A model generated the notes under the pieces. The model was not told where the DNA came from. It did not search any database and worked only from the letters and a program-made list of their open reading frames with translations. Shown piece after piece: positions 1-8,366 of a stretch of DNA of 52,700 bases. Made by a program: the position numbers and the translations under genes. Numbering within the stretch: position 1 is the first letter of the stretch; every line of letters begins with the position of its first letter. Source of the stretch: Nonomuraea aridisoli (GTDB taxonomy: Bacteria; Actinomycetota; Actinomycetes; Streptosporangiales; Streptosporangiaceae); contig NZ_POUD01000026.1 of the NCBI RefSeq assembly GCF_003236395.1, positions 1 to 52,700 on the forward strand, given 5' to 3'.

Positions 1-99
1 GCCCTGCCCCGCCCCCACCGCGGCCTGTCCGGCCTGGTCGCGGGGCTGGCCGTCACGGATGCCCGGCCCGGCGGGGGCGGGCGCGGGGAGATGGCGTAG
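1..99 (+). CDS. C-terminal end of an upstream gene, product unknown (partial)
   Basis: The first 32 codons of the window form an open frame ending in TAG at 97-99. The translation contains GLSGLVAGLAVTDARP followed by a Gly-rich tail. A hydrophobic stretch followed by a short polar tail would suit the last helix of a membrane transporter, but there is too little to assign a family. The frame is GC-rich at third positions like its neighbours. The stop lies 35 nt before the next start, so it may be co-transcribed with the oxidoreductase that follows. Confidence 0.4.
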   Translation, partial: ALPRPHRGLSGLVAGLAVTDARPGGGGRGEMA

Positions 100-134
100 G
101 TTCTGTCGCGTTTCCTTTGGGCTAGGAGTCTCTG

Positions 135-1037
135 ATGAAGATCGGTTTCACGCTTCCGCACCTGCACACGCAGGCGCACCAGGTCGACAAGGCCGCCTAC
201 TTCGCCCGGGAAGCGGAGAAGGCGGGCGCCGACAGTCTGTGGGTGGGCGACCGCAACTTCGCCGCGGTCGATCCGAAGGTGGGGGCCGGTGGGTTCGGCA
301 ACACGATCCCGGTCGAGTACAACACCCCGGCGGACCCGTTCGTGGTGCTCGGCGTGGCGGCGGCCGTGACGGAGCGGGTCCAGCTCGGCACCCACGTGCT
401 CATCGCGCCCCTGTACCCGCCCGTCCAGCTGGCCCGGTCGCTGACCTCGATCGACCTGGTCAGCGGCGGACGCCTGATCCCCGGTTTCGGCATCGGCTGG
501 TCGCCCGAGGAGTACGAGGCGACGGGGCTGGACTTCACCACGCGCGGCGCCCGCATGAACGAGCTCCTGGACGCCCTGGAGATCCTGTGGACGCAGGACC
601 CCGCGGAGTACCACGGCCGGCTGATCGACCTGCCGCTGCACCACTCGCCGCTGAAGCCCGCCCAGCGTCCCCGCCCGCCGATCTACCTCGGCGGCTCGGC
701 GGAGACCGCGCTGCGGCGCATCGGCCGCCGCGGTGACGGCTGGCTGCCCCTGTGCATCGTCCCCACGTTCGTGAGCGTCGAGATGATGCGGGCGCAGCGC
801 GCGATCATCGACGAGGCCGCCCGCGAGGCGGGCCGCGACCCGGCGGCGATCGACACGATCCTGCGCGTCAACGTCGACCGGGGCGTCCCTGCGGGCGAGA
901 TCGCGGACGCGGTCAAGTCCATCGGCGAGCAGACCGGCTTCGACCACTTCCTGATCGAGCTCACCTACCTGGCCGACACCGCCGACGCCGCCCTCGACGT
1001 GGTCCACGACCTGCTCCCCCGCATCGACCGCGGCTAG
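135..1037 (+). CDS. LLM-class F420-dependent oxidoreductase
   Basis: A 300-aa protein of the luciferase-like monooxygenase fold, TIM-barrel enzymes that in actinobacteria mostly use the deazaflavin F420. It starts MKIGFTLPHLHTQAHQVDKA. The family landmarks SLWVGDR (about residue 35), GTHVLIAPLYPP (about 90), the Gly-rich LVSGGRLIPGFGIGWSPEEY (about 115-135) and PPIYLGGSAETALRRIGRRGDGWLP (about 180-205) are in the usual order, and the length is normal. AGGAG lies 7 nt before the ATG. The substrate cannot be told from sequence. Assignment to F420 rather than FMN rests on the family and host type. Confident at family level only. Confidence 0.88.
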   Translation: MKIGFTLPHLHTQAHQVDKAAYFAREAEKAGADSLWVGDRNFAAVDPKVGAGGFGNTIPVEYNTPADPFVVLGVAAAVTERVQLGTHVLIAPLYPPVQLARSLTSIDLVSGGRLIPGFGIGWSPEEYEATGLDFTTRGARMNELLDALEILWTQDPAEYHGRLIDLPLHHSPLKPAQRPRPPIYLGGSAETALRRIGRRGDGWLPLCIVPTFVSVEMMRAQRAIIDEAAREAGRDPAAIDTILRVNVDRGVPAGEIADAVKSIGEQTGFDHFLIELTYLADTADAALDVVHDLLPRIDRG

Positions 1038-1042
1038 ACCCC

Positions 1043-1525
1043 GTGCCCCCGGCCGGCCCCGGCGACCTGCGCGGTCCCGGGTACGGCAGCGGGCTCGACC
1101 TCTACCAGGTCGCCGCCGGCGTCGTCACCCTCGACTGGGACTTCCCGCGGCCCGAGCGCAAGGAGCTGACCGACCGCCTCGGCGGCGCGGGCTTCAGGCA
1201 CTGGTACGTGGCGACCGATCTCAACGCCGCCACCAGCATGTACGTCCGGTACGGAGAGGCGGAGGGCGACCTCCTGCACCCCGAGCCGATCCACGTGCCC
1301 TTCACGCACTGGAGCGACCACCTCGGCCCGCTGCGGAGCTACGCCGACTTCCTCGCCGGCGTCTACGACACCGACCAGGCGGACGCGACGGTGGGCGTGC
1401 TCGCGGCCTGCCTCGCCGTGGTGGAGCTGGAGAGCGGGGTCAGGCTGGACAGGGAGTTGCAGGTGCGCCGCCCCCATGCGATGCTGCCGCTGCCCGGCGA
1501 CGCGGACCTCAAGTGGCCTGGTTGA
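1043..1525 (+). CDS. hypothetical protein, about 160 aa
   Basis: An open frame with a GTG start 5 nt after the stop of the oxidoreductase gene. Upstream in-frame starts would overlap that gene deeply and were rejected. The translation (GSGLDLYQVAAGVVTLDWDF near the start, then FRHWYVATDLNAATSMYVRYGE and HWSDHLGPLRSYADFLAG) is compositionally a normal soluble protein with no signal peptide or membrane segment. I recognise no family. It runs 17 nt into the oppositely oriented VOC gene, a convergent overlap. The short spacing suggests co-transcription with the oxidoreductase. Confidence 0.6.
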   Translation: MPPAGPGDLRGPGYGSGLDLYQVAAGVVTLDWDFPRPERKELTDRLGGAGFRHWYVATDLNAATSMYVRYGEAEGDLLHPEPIHVPFTHWSDHLGPLRSYADFLAGVYDTDQADATVGVLAACLAVVELESGVRLDRELQVRRPHAMLPLPGDADLKWPG

Positions 1526-1919
1526 TGCGGACCATGTTGCCCGCCGGGTCGCGGAACGCGCAGTCGCGGACGCCGTAGGGCTGGTCGGTCGGCTCCTGGA
1601 CGACGTCGGCGCCGCTGGCCCGCACCCGCTCGAAGGTGGCGTCGAGGTCGGGGGTGGCGAGCACGATGGTCGCGTAGCTGCCCTTGGCCATCAGCTCGGC
1701 GATCGTGCGGCGCTCGTCGTCGGACAGACCCGGGTCGATGCCCGGGGGCTCGAGGACGATCGACGTCTCCGGCTGGCCCACCGGCCCGACGGTGATCCAG
1801 CGCATGTTCTCGTAGCCCACGTCGTTACGCACCTCGAACCCCAGCGCGTCACGGTAGAAGGCGAGCGACTTGTCATGGTCGTCGGCGGGCAGGAACGTCT
1901 GGTGGATGATGAGGTTCAT
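1509..1919 (-). CDS. VOC (glyoxalase/bleomycin-resistance fold) protein
   Basis: A 136-aa single-domain protein beginning MNLIIHQTFLPADDHDKSLA. It has the paired beta-alpha-beta-beta-beta modules of the vicinal oxygen chelate superfamily: FYRDALGFEVRNDVGYENMRW in the first half, and FERVRASGADVVQEPTDQPYGVRDCAFRDPAG in the second. His7 and the acidic residue in RDPAGN are plausible metal ligands. The ATG overlaps the TGA of the upstream AraC-type gene (ATGA, 1916-1919), so the two are translationally coupled and the regulator probably controls this gene. VOC proteins range from glyoxalase-like enzymes to resistance proteins; the substrate is unknown. Confidence 0.85.
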   Translation of the reverse strand: MNLIIHQTFLPADDHDKSLAFYRDALGFEVRNDVGYENMRWITVGPVGQPETSIVLEPPGIDPGLSDDERRTIAELMAKGSYATIVLATPDLDATFERVRASGADVVQEPTDQPYGVRDCAFRDPAGNMVRINQAT

Positions 1920-2368
1920 GCTGACGAGGTTAGGTCGGTGCGCGAGGCGGCCGCTTCTCGATTCCTGATCGGTCGCATGACCTGCTTGGCGACGCAGCTC
2001 GGGATGCCCTCGCCGTCTCCGGCGGCCAGGCGGCGGTAGGTGCTCGGCGACATGCCGACCAGCTCGGAGAAGCGCGTGCTGAAGGTGCCGAGCGACGAGC
2101 ACCCCACCGCGAAGCAGACCTCGGTGACCGACATGTCGCCGCGCCGCAGCAGGGTCATGGCCCGCTCGATGCGCCGGGTCATGAGGTAGCTGTAGGGCGA
2201 CTCGCCGTAGACGGCGCGGAACTGCCGGCTCAGGTGTCCGGCCGAGAGATGCACGCCGCGCGCCAGCGCCTGCACGTCCAGCGGCTGCGCGTACTCACGG
2301 TCGATCCGGTCGCGGACGCGGCGCAGCAGGACGAGCTCGCGCAGGCGGGCGTCATGGCTGCTGGTCAC
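1916..2368 (-). CDS. AraC-family transcriptional regulator (DNA-binding domain only)
   Basis: A 150-aa protein made almost entirely of the two-HTH AraC/XylS domain. Helix-turn-helix 1 spans about residues 28-50 (LDVQALARGVHLSAGHLSRQF). The second includes MSVTEVCFAVGCSSLGTFST and the PF motif variant GMSPSTYRR (about 77-113). There is no N-terminal effector domain, so ligand sensing is not evident. The tail after residue 115 is basic and variable. It forms a 4-nt overlapping pair with the downstream VOC gene. Confidence 0.88.
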   Translation of the reverse strand: MTSSHDARLRELVLLRRVRDRIDREYAQPLDVQALARGVHLSAGHLSRQFRAVYGESPYSYLMTRRIERAMTLLRRGDMSVTEVCFAVGCSSLGTFSTRFSELVGMSPSTYRRLAAGDGEGIPSCVAKQVMRPIRNREAAASRTDLTSSA

Positions 2369-2444
2369 GAATGACAGCCTGCCCTGTGGAGCGCCTCGAT
2401 GTCCACGCGGGGGCGGCCTGGCGGTGACCGACGGTGATCGACGA

Positions 2445-2475
2445 ACGCCCGGGCCCTCAAGGAAGGCCCGGGCGT
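2445..2475. terminator. Hairpin terminator after the GEVED-domain gene
   Basis: A perfect 11-bp inverted repeat (ACGCCCGGGCC and its complement) with a 9-nt loop, starting 14 nt past the stop of the minus-strand gene at 2489. There is no T-tract, as is common in high-GC actinobacteria. Confidence 0.7.
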
Positions 2476-2488
2476 ACGAGAGGACGGA

Positions 2489-3661
2489 TCAGTGGTCGAG
2501 GCTGATGCGGTGGTCCTCGACCTCGCCGCTGTCCGCCCAGCCGGTCGCCGAGCCGGTCGACGCGGCCGACATGCGCAGGCGCATCCAGGTGGGGCCGCTG
2601 CCGATCGGCCGCGGCGTGACCCACCGCAGCGTGGCGGTCGTCGCCCCCGCGGCGACCTGTGCCGTGGCGCGCTCGTTGGGGTCGAAACGGCCGTCGCGGT
2701 CGAAGTCGATCCAGCCGGTGACGTTCGACAGCGACCCCGACGTCACGGGGATCGCCAGCGTGTAGCTGCCCCCGTGGCCGCCGATCCGGGCGGGTGAGCC
2801 GGTCACCGCGTCGTCGGCGTCCGTGTCGGCGGTCATGCCGCGCGGCGTCAGGCTGACCGTGCCGGGGTGGTCGGCGGTCACCGTACGTCCCAGGAAGGAG
2901 TCGCCGATCGCGTGGGTGGCGGCGCCGTACGAGGTGGGCGCGTCGGAGGCGTCCTCGGCCAGCGACAGCTTGAACGCCGCCCACAGCTGCGGCGTCGTCC
3001 CGCCATCGCCGTAGCGCACGTCCCGCGCCCGCAGCTTGATCGTGAACGACGTGAGCGTGCCGTTCAGCTTGACGGTGCCGCAGGTGTAGACGACTCCGCA
3101 CGTCGTGGACGACACCGTGTACACCCGCTCGGGCGTGATCGAGGCGGACGTGACCCGGAACCCGGGGAAGCCCGCCGCCTTGCTGAAGGTCGGCTCGGCC
3201 GGCGCGCCGCTGACGAGATCCACGGCGGGCCAGTAGTCGTCGCGGTTGCGCGCGGAGGTGCCCGACGAGCCGCCGGTGCCGAACACGTGCAGGTGCGGGT
3301 CGCGTACCGGCCTGGAGAAGGTGAACGTGAGCGTGGCGACGTCGCTCCAGCCGCCCGGATTGACCGTGAAGCCCTCGTAGAGGTCGACGAACCCGGCCGT
3401 CGCCTTGGCGTTGGCGGGGACGAGGTATTCGTCGTCGGGCGCGGCGGCATTGGCGGCGGTCGCCTCGGCCGAGGCCACCCGCGTCTGCCCGATCATCGTC
3501 TTGCTCACGGTCACCTCGACCCCGGACGGGGTCAGGCCGGAGGCGGTCTTCGCCGAGTTGGTGAAGGTGGACGACGTGCCGGTGGGCGACGTGTCCGCGA
3601 CGGCCACACCCCCCAGAGCGACCGCCACCGCCGTACAGGCGAACATTCCACGAAAAATCAT
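2489..3661 (-). CDS. Secreted GEVED-domain surface protein
   Basis: A 390-aa protein with a Sec signal peptide (MIFRGMFACTAVAVALGG, likely cut after AVA near residue 22). The middle (about 35-260) is a beta-rich region with a fibrillar-adhesin look: VDLYEGFTVNPGGWSDVATL, PHLHVFGTGG, and two Cys in TTCGVVYTCGTV. It resembles non-repetitive domains of CshA-type adhesins, but only loosely. Residues about 315-390 are a GEVED domain: GWIDFDRDGRFDPNE and the diagnostic GWADSGEVEDH near the end. No LPXTG or membrane anchor is present, so it is probably released or bound non-covalently. A GGGGG run precedes the ATG. It lies 54 nt downstream of the FAD oxidoreductase gene. Confidence 0.75.
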   Translation of the reverse strand: MIFRGMFACTAVAVALGGVAVADTSPTGTSSTFTNSAKTASGLTPSGVEVTVSKTMIGQTRVASAEATAANAAAPDDEYLVPANAKATAGFVDLYEGFTVNPGGWSDVATLTFTFSRPVRDPHLHVFGTGGSSGTSARNRDDYWPAVDLVSGAPAEPTFSKAAGFPGFRVTSASITPERVYTVSSTTCGVVYTCGTVKLNGTLTSFTIKLRARDVRYGDGGTTPQLWAAFKLSLAEDASDAPTSYGAATHAIGDSFLGRTVTADHPGTVSLTPRGMTADTDADDAVTGSPARIGGHGGSYTLAIPVTSGSLSNVTGWIDFDRDGRFDPNERATAQVAAGATTATLRWVTPRPIGSGPTWMRLRMSAASTGSATGWADSGEVEDHRISLDH

Positions 3662-3714
3662 GCGTGATGCCCCCGATTGATGATGTGTTGCGATACGAAG
3701 CTGCATGGGATGGG

Positions 3715-4911
3715 TCACGGTGACCGCGATCCGCGCAGGCGGCTCACGAGACCCCTCGTCACCCGGCGGGCGGCGAAGTCGCAGCCGTAGACGAACCGCA
3801 TGGCCGGCCCGAACGTGGCCGCCGCCGCCAGCCCGACCAGATGGAGCCCGGCGACGGGCGTCTCGAAGACGGGGCTGAGCCGCGGCGTCGGGCTCGTCGC
3901 CGCCACCGCGCGCCGCAGGCCGTCGTCGAGCACGCGGAGCCTGGCCACGTCCACCCGGTAGCCGGTCGCCGCGATCACGTGCTCGGTGTCCAGCGTGGTG
4001 GTCGTCCCCGACCGGTCGTGAAGGTGCAGCCGGACCCCGTCGCCGTGCTCGGCGGCCGCCAGGCGCGCCCCCAGGATCACAGGCACGGCGCCGTCGAACC
4101 GCCCGCGCAGCCACCACGACCCCGCCGGCCCGAGCGCGGTGCGCACGACGTGCCCCCGCGCCCGCTCCGGCAGATACCGGAACGCGCCCGGCACCCGAGC
4201 CCAGGCCAGCGAACGCCACCCGCGCCCGAGCCCGGAGCGGGGCGCGAGCAGGCGGGACACCGTGGACGGCTGTGCGACCGGCACGTCGTTCCACGCCAGC
4301 GCCCTCGACCGGGCGACGACCCGGACGCTCGCCCCCGCCTCCGCCAGGAGCGTCGCGGTCTCCAGCGCGGACTGTCCCGAGCCCAGCACGGTCACGTCCC
4401 GCCCCGCGAACCTGCCGAGGTCGTGGTGGTCGGAGCTGTGCGAGACCGCCTCCGGCGGCAGCCCCACCAGGGGATCGGGGCGGTGCGCGAACGGCAGGAA
4501 GCCCACGGCCATGACGACCGTCCTGGCGAGCACCTGCCGGCCCTGCGCCAGGGTGAGCGCGAACGACCCGCCCTCGACGCCGACGGCCGTCACGTCCGAG
4601 GTCTCCAGGGCCGCTCCGACCGCCCGCTCCTGGAACCACCGGCCGTAGTCGACGAACCTCTCCACCGGCACCGGCTCGCCGTAGGAGCAGGGCTGGAAGG
4701 CGTCGAGCCCGTGCCGGCGTTCCGGGTCGGCGAGATGTGACGCGTCCGGCTCGGATTTCAGCAGCATTCCCCTGGGCATGTGTTTTTCCCACGCCCGCAT
4801 GGGCGTGCCGAATACGCGTGTGTCCAGCTGGGCGTGCAATGCGTGTGCGGCCACGGAGAGCCCGTACGGGCCCGCGCCCACAATCGCCACGTCGATGATC
4901 GGGGTACGCAA
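3715..4911 (-). CDS. FAD/NAD(P)-binding oxidoreductase
   Basis: A 398-aa flavoprotein of the two-dinucleotide-fold type. The FAD motif VGAGPYGLS is at residues 11-19, the ATG-type motif VVMAVGFLPF at about 132, and a second Rossmann motif VTVLGSGQSALETA at about 175. VIAATGYRVD (about 315) is the late FAD-contact motif. The layout resembles N-hydroxylating (SidA/PvdA-like) and Trk-type monooxygenases. The start appears to be TTG with GGAGG four bases upstream; no nearby ATG fits. It follows the ATP-grasp gene by 15 nt, so the two form an operon and may act on the same metabolite. The substrate is unknown. Confidence 0.82.
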   Translation of the reverse strand: MRTPIIDVAIVGAGPYGLSVAAHALHAQLDTRVFGTPMRAWEKHMPRGMLLKSEPDASHLADPERRHGLDAFQPCSYGEPVPVERFVDYGRWFQERAVGAALETSDVTAVGVEGGSFALTLAQGRQVLARTVVMAVGFLPFAHRPDPLVGLPPEAVSHSSDHHDLGRFAGRDVTVLGSGQSALETATLLAEAGASVRVVARSRALAWNDVPVAQPSTVSRLLAPRSGLGRGWRSLAWARVPGAFRYLPERARGHVVRTALGPAGSWWLRGRFDGAVPVILGARLAAAEHGDGVRLHLHDRSGTTTTLDTEHVIAATGYRVDVARLRVLDDGLRRAVAATSPTPRLSPVFETPVAGLHLVGLAAAATFGPAMRFVYGCDFAARRVTRGLVSRLRGSRSP

Positions 4912-4926
4912 TTCTCCTCCACAGTG

Positions 4927-6087
4927 CTATTTCCGGGATCGGATGAGCCGGGCCACGACGCGCTTTGTCGTCTGCCCGGCCATGGCCGCGAACGGGCGGG
5001 GATCGTCGGCCGCCAGCCAGGCCAGTTCGTCGGCCGTGACCAGCGCCCGCAGGGCCTTCGGGCCCGCGGTGAACAGGTCGTAGTTCTCCACCGCGTACGT
5101 CCGGCCGTGCGCCGCCGGCCCGCGCGCCGTCCAGCGGCCGGTCAGGTGCAGGTGCGCGACCCGCACCAGGTCGAGGCCGCCGGCGTCGGCGAACAGCCGG
5201 AACTGGGCGCCGAGCCGCGGGTTGCAGTCGAGCAGGTAGTAGACGTCCGCGGCGGCGTCGTGGCGGAAGTCGATGTCGAGCACGCCGCGGTAGCCGACCT
5301 TGGCGGCCAGCTCGTGGGCCGCGCGCTCGACGTCCGGGTTGGCGAGCCAGCGCCCGTACGTCGTGAGCCCCGCGCCCTTCGGATAGGCGCGTTCCTTGCG
5401 CCCGGCGCCGTCGTACAGGCTCTGCGCGTGCTCGTCGAAGTAGCCGTGGAAGAACCAGTCGCAGTCGGGCCCGCCCGGCACGTACCGCTGGAAGAGCAGG
5501 TCGCGACCGCGCACGTGGCGCAGCAGGCGCACCACCTGGCGCGGGTGCCCGACGAGCGTGGTGTTGCGCAGCCCGAGGCCGGGCGGCAGCAGCCACGGCT
5601 GCGCCCACTTGGCGACCAGGGGCAGCCCGAAGGCGGAGACGGCGGCCATGGCGTCGTGCTCGCCGGTGATGAGCCGGGTCTCCGGCTGGGCTATCCCCAG
5701 CCCGGCGCAGAGCTCGGCCAGCAGCCGCTTGTCCGCCAGCGTCCGCGGCAGCCCCGGCTCCTGTTCGGGCAGCAGGTAGTACGGCCGCAGCTCGGCGGCG
5801 TGCTCGGCGACGGCGATGGCGCACGCGTCGTCCAGCGCCAGCAGCACCGCCCGCCGCCCGATGCGGACGGCCACCTCCCGCAGCGCGCCGACGACGTCCA
5901 GGCCGTGCGGCCAGGTGTGCACGCGGGCCAGATGTCGCGAACGGGCGGCCGGTTCGTCGCCCCGGGGGAGCAGCCCGTGCACTTCCACTCCCGCCCTGCC
6001 GAGCGAGCGAATGGCGCCGAGCGTCCCGTGGTGAAACATATTGGAGTCCAGCCGCACTACGAGCGCCGGGACGGTGCAATCGAGCAT
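4927..6087 (-). CDS. ATP-grasp domain protein (carboxylate-amine ligase-like)
   Basis: A 386-aa protein starting MLDCTVPALVVRLDSNMFHH. The N-terminal pre-ATP-grasp region includes GAIRSLGRAGVEVHGLLPRG. The ATP-grasp core has LADKRLLAELCAGLGI, a Lys in PLVAKWAQPW, LLFQRYVPGG and the metal-binding LDIDFR and LLDCNPRLGAQFR (about residues 285-320). Members ligate a carboxylate to an amine through an acyl phosphate. GAAGGAG lies about 12 nt before the ATG. It pairs with the FAD oxidoreductase 15 nt downstream and diverges from the GH26-like gene, which suggests a role in modifying a surface glycan or making a linked metabolite. That role is inference. Confidence 0.82.
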   Translation of the reverse strand: MLDCTVPALVVRLDSNMFHHGTLGAIRSLGRAGVEVHGLLPRGDEPAARSRHLARVHTWPHGLDVVGALREVAVRIGRRAVLLALDDACAIAVAEHAAELRPYYLLPEQEPGLPRTLADKRLLAELCAGLGIAQPETRLITGEHDAMAAVSAFGLPLVAKWAQPWLLPPGLGLRNTTLVGHPRQVVRLLRHVRGRDLLFQRYVPGGPDCDWFFHGYFDEHAQSLYDGAGRKERAYPKGAGLTTYGRWLANPDVERAAHELAAKVGYRGVLDIDFRHDAAADVYYLLDCNPRLGAQFRLFADAGGLDLVRVAHLHLTGRWTARGPAAHGRTYAVENYDLFTAGPKALRALVTADELAWLAADDPRPFAAMAGQTTKRVVARLIRSRK

Positions 6088-6207
6088 GGTTTTACGTTCT
6101 GCTCCTTCGCGGAATTCTATGGATCGGGCAATTCGCGAGTCGGATATCCCGGCAGCCGTCGCACCCGGTGTAGGCAATGAGGAAAACGCAGCGATAGGGG
6201 GTGTGCG

Positions 6208-7614
6208 GTGGCGAGGGCGAGGATTGTCCTGCACATTGCCATTGCCGCCGTCACGGCGGCGGTGGCGGCGGCATGGCTCGGTTTCGGTGAATGGCTCGGC
6301 TTCGACGAGGAGGAGGGCCGTGCGCGGGACGCCGGATCCGGGCCGGCGGTGGGTGTCTTCCTCGCCTCCGACGAGCGCGGGACGCGCGACCTGCCCGGGT
6401 TCGAGTCGTGGCTGAGCCGCGAGGTGACGGTGGGGCGCACGTACCTGCCCGGCGAGCGCTGGGAGTCCATCCAGGGCCCCGCGTTCGTCCTCGAGCCCTG
6501 GCTGCGCTGGAAGAGCGCCGCGCCGGGCCGCGTCCTGGCGCTGAACGTGCCGATGGTCGCCCCCAACGAGGTGGGGATGCCCGACTACGCGGTGTCGCGG
6601 GAGCTCGCGTGGGGGGCGAGCGGCGTCCGCGACCATCTCTTCGCCGAGCTGGGCCGCAGGCTCGTCGCCGGCGGCGGGGCCGACACGATCATCGTGCTCG
6701 GCTGGGAGATGAACGGCACCACGTACTCCAGCAGGTGCGCGCCGAACCCGCCGGCGTGGCGGGAGTACTGGCGGCGCATCGTGGCGGCCATGCGCGCCAC
6801 GCCCGGCCAGCAGTTCCGGTTCGACTTCGCGCCCAGCCGCGGGCACGACGCCATCCCGTGGACGCAGTGCTACCCGGGCGACGACGTGGTCGACATCATC
6901 GGCATGGACACCTACGACCAGGGCCCGGGCGACGACTTCGCCGACTACGTCAACCAGCCGTACGGGCTGCGGGCGCAGGCCGAGTTCGCCGCCGAGCGGG
7001 GCAAGCCCATCTCCTTCCCGGAGTGGGGCCTGTTCCGCTACGGCGACCGTCCCGAGTTCGTCCGCGACATGCTCGACTGGATCGAGCGTCACAACGTGGC
7101 TTATCACTCGATCACCGACTACTGTCCCCATGGCGTCTGGCAGTGCCGGTCGAACCCGCGCTCGGCGGAGGAGTTCCGCCGGCGGCTGTGGGTCGAGCCG
7201 TCGCCCGAGCCGTCACCGGAGCCGTCGCCCGAGCCGACCGTGGCGCCCACGCCCGCGACCGATCCGGTGGCCACGTCCAGCGTGTGCCCCGAGAGCGAGT
7301 CCAGCGCCTCCGACACGTCGAACCCGGCGGCCAGCGACGCGGCGGCCACGCCTTCGGCGGCGGCCAGCTCGGGCTGCTCCAGCCGCAACAACAGCGCCTC
7401 GGCCAGCGCCGCGCCGTCCCCCGGGGAGACGGCCGCGCCGACGCCGCCGGTCACCAGCTCGGACAACCCGGGCACCGCGGAGGCGACCAGCGACCTGCCC
7501 GACGCCAGCGCCTCCAGCGCGGTGAGCGGCAGCCCCTCCCAGCGCGACGGCAGCACCACCACGTCGGCGGCGGCGTACCAGGAGGCGACGTCGGAGGAGG
7601 GGCCGGCGAAGTGA
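6208..7614 (+). CDS. GH26-like secreted or membrane-anchored glycosidase with low-complexity tail
   Basis: A 468-aa protein (GTG start, AGGGGG 8 nt upstream). Residues 7-25 are a hydrophobic anchor or uncleaved signal. Residues about 45-325 form a TIM-barrel domain with IVLGWEMNG (Glu167, the expected acid/base in the GH26-type motif) and ISFPEWGLF (Glu272, the expected nucleophile); VDIIGMDTYDQGP lies between them. Such enzymes in exopolysaccharide loci trim or release the polymer. From residue 330 there is a PSPE repeat and then about 125 residues rich in Ser, Ala and Thr. That whole tail is encoded opposite the C-terminal domain of the convergent glycosyltransferase (7119-7614), so the stop may not be original. 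The domain call is good; the tail is doubtful. Confidence 0.75.
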   Translation: MARARIVLHIAIAAVTAAVAAAWLGFGEWLGFDEEEGRARDAGSGPAVGVFLASDERGTRDLPGFESWLSREVTVGRTYLPGERWESIQGPAFVLEPWLRWKSAAPGRVLALNVPMVAPNEVGMPDYAVSRELAWGASGVRDHLFAELGRRLVAGGGADTIIVLGWEMNGTTYSSRCAPNPPAWREYWRRIVAAMRATPGQQFRFDFAPSRGHDAIPWTQCYPGDDVVDIIGMDTYDQGPGDDFADYVNQPYGLRAQAEFAAERGKPISFPEWGLFRYGDRPEFVRDMLDWIERHNVAYHSITDYCPHGVWQCRSNPRSAEEFRRRLWVEPSPEPSPEPSPEPTVAPTPATDPVATSSVCPESESSASDTSNPAASDAAATPSAAASSGCSSRNNSASASAAPSPGETAAPTPPVTSSDNPGTAEATSDLPDASASSAVSGSPSQRDGSTTTSAAAYQEATSEEGPAK

Positions 7615-8366
7615 ACCCGGGGTACGGCGCGTGAGCGCAGCGCGCCGAGCAGCGGGCCGTCGCCGACCACCGCCAGCCGGGCGAGCCCGTTGCGGGCGGC
7701 GACCCGCTCCCACGCCGACAGCAGCAGGTCCTGGCCCTTCTGGCGGGTGACCCGGCCGACGCAGACGGCCAGCGGCGTCTCCCCGGCGATGCCGTGGCGG
7801 GCGCGGGCCGCCGCCCGCTCCCGCTCGCCGGCGGGACGGAAGCGGCGCAGGTCCACGCCGTTGCGGACCACGACGAGGTCGCCGCGCACGCCGTGGCGCC
7901 GGGCCAGGCCGGCCTCGTCCGCGCCGACGCAGATGATCGTGTCGGTCCAGCGGGCGGCCAGCCGTTCCCAGCCGAGGGCCGCGCGGGCGGCGGCGCCGCG
8001 CACCGCCAGCCATGACCAGCCGTGCGGCTGGAACAGCGTCGGCACCCGGCCCCTGATCGCCAGCCGGCCGGCCAGCCCGGCCTTGGACGAGTGCAGGTGC
8101 ACGACGTCCGGGCGGAAGAGGCGGACGATCTGCCACAACCGCGCGGCCTGCGCGGCGTCGCCGATCCCGGGCGCGCGCCGGGCCGTCCAGTCCAGCCGGG
8201 GCACGCCGAGCGCGGCCAGCTCGCGGGCCAGCGGGCCGGTGCGCGGGCAGGCGACCGCCACCCGCCAGCCGCGCCGGGCCTGGTCGGCGACGGCCGTGGC
8301 GACGTACGCGCCGACCCCGCCGTCCACCGGCTGCGTGACGTGCAGGACCCTCGGTGTCATCGCCAT
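7119..8366 (-). CDS. GT4-family glycosyltransferase, last gene of the polysaccharide operon
   Basis: A 415-aa GT-B enzyme. The N-terminal half has VLHVTQPVDGGVGAYVA, DVVHLHSSKAGLAGRL and FQPHGWSW. The C-terminal half has LAVCVGRVTRQKGQDLLL and the E-x7-E site PSRWEGLPLTALEALASG. It transfers an activated sugar to the growing lipid-linked repeat unit on the cytoplasmic face. The family domain ends near residue 360. The last 50 or so residues (a GDGS repeat, then a basic stretch) are antisense to the glycosidase gene and look like read-through. The ATG at 8360 overlaps the upstream TGA (ATGA) and is as likely a start as the ATG at 8366. Confidence 0.85.
   Translation of the reverse strand: MAMTPRVLHVTQPVDGGVGAYVATAVADQARRGWRVAVACPRTGPLARELAALGVPRLDWTARRAPGIGDAAQAARLWQIVRLFRPDVVHLHSSKAGLAGRLAIRGRVPTLFQPHGWSWLAVRGAAARAALGWERLAARWTDTIICVGADEAGLARRHGVRGDLVVVRNGVDLRRFRPAGERERAAARARHGIAGETPLAVCVGRVTRQKGQDLLLSAWERVAARNGLARLAVVGDGPLLGALRSRAVPRVHFAGPSSDVASWYAAADVVVLPSRWEGLPLTALEALASGRSLVASAVPGLSELVTGGVGAAVSPGDGAALAEALLLRLEQPELAAAEGVAAASLAAGFDVSEALDSLSGHTLDVATGSVAGVGATVGSGDGSGDGSGDGSTHSRRRNSSAERGFDRHCQTPWGQ

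Noticed and set aside
2489..6079. A 1196-codon minus-strand frame that would fuse the GEVED protein to upstream sequence
   Set aside because: Only the last 390 codons make protein sense, starting with a signal peptide. The rest is out of frame with the FAD and ATP-grasp genes and is Arg/Ala/Gly noise.
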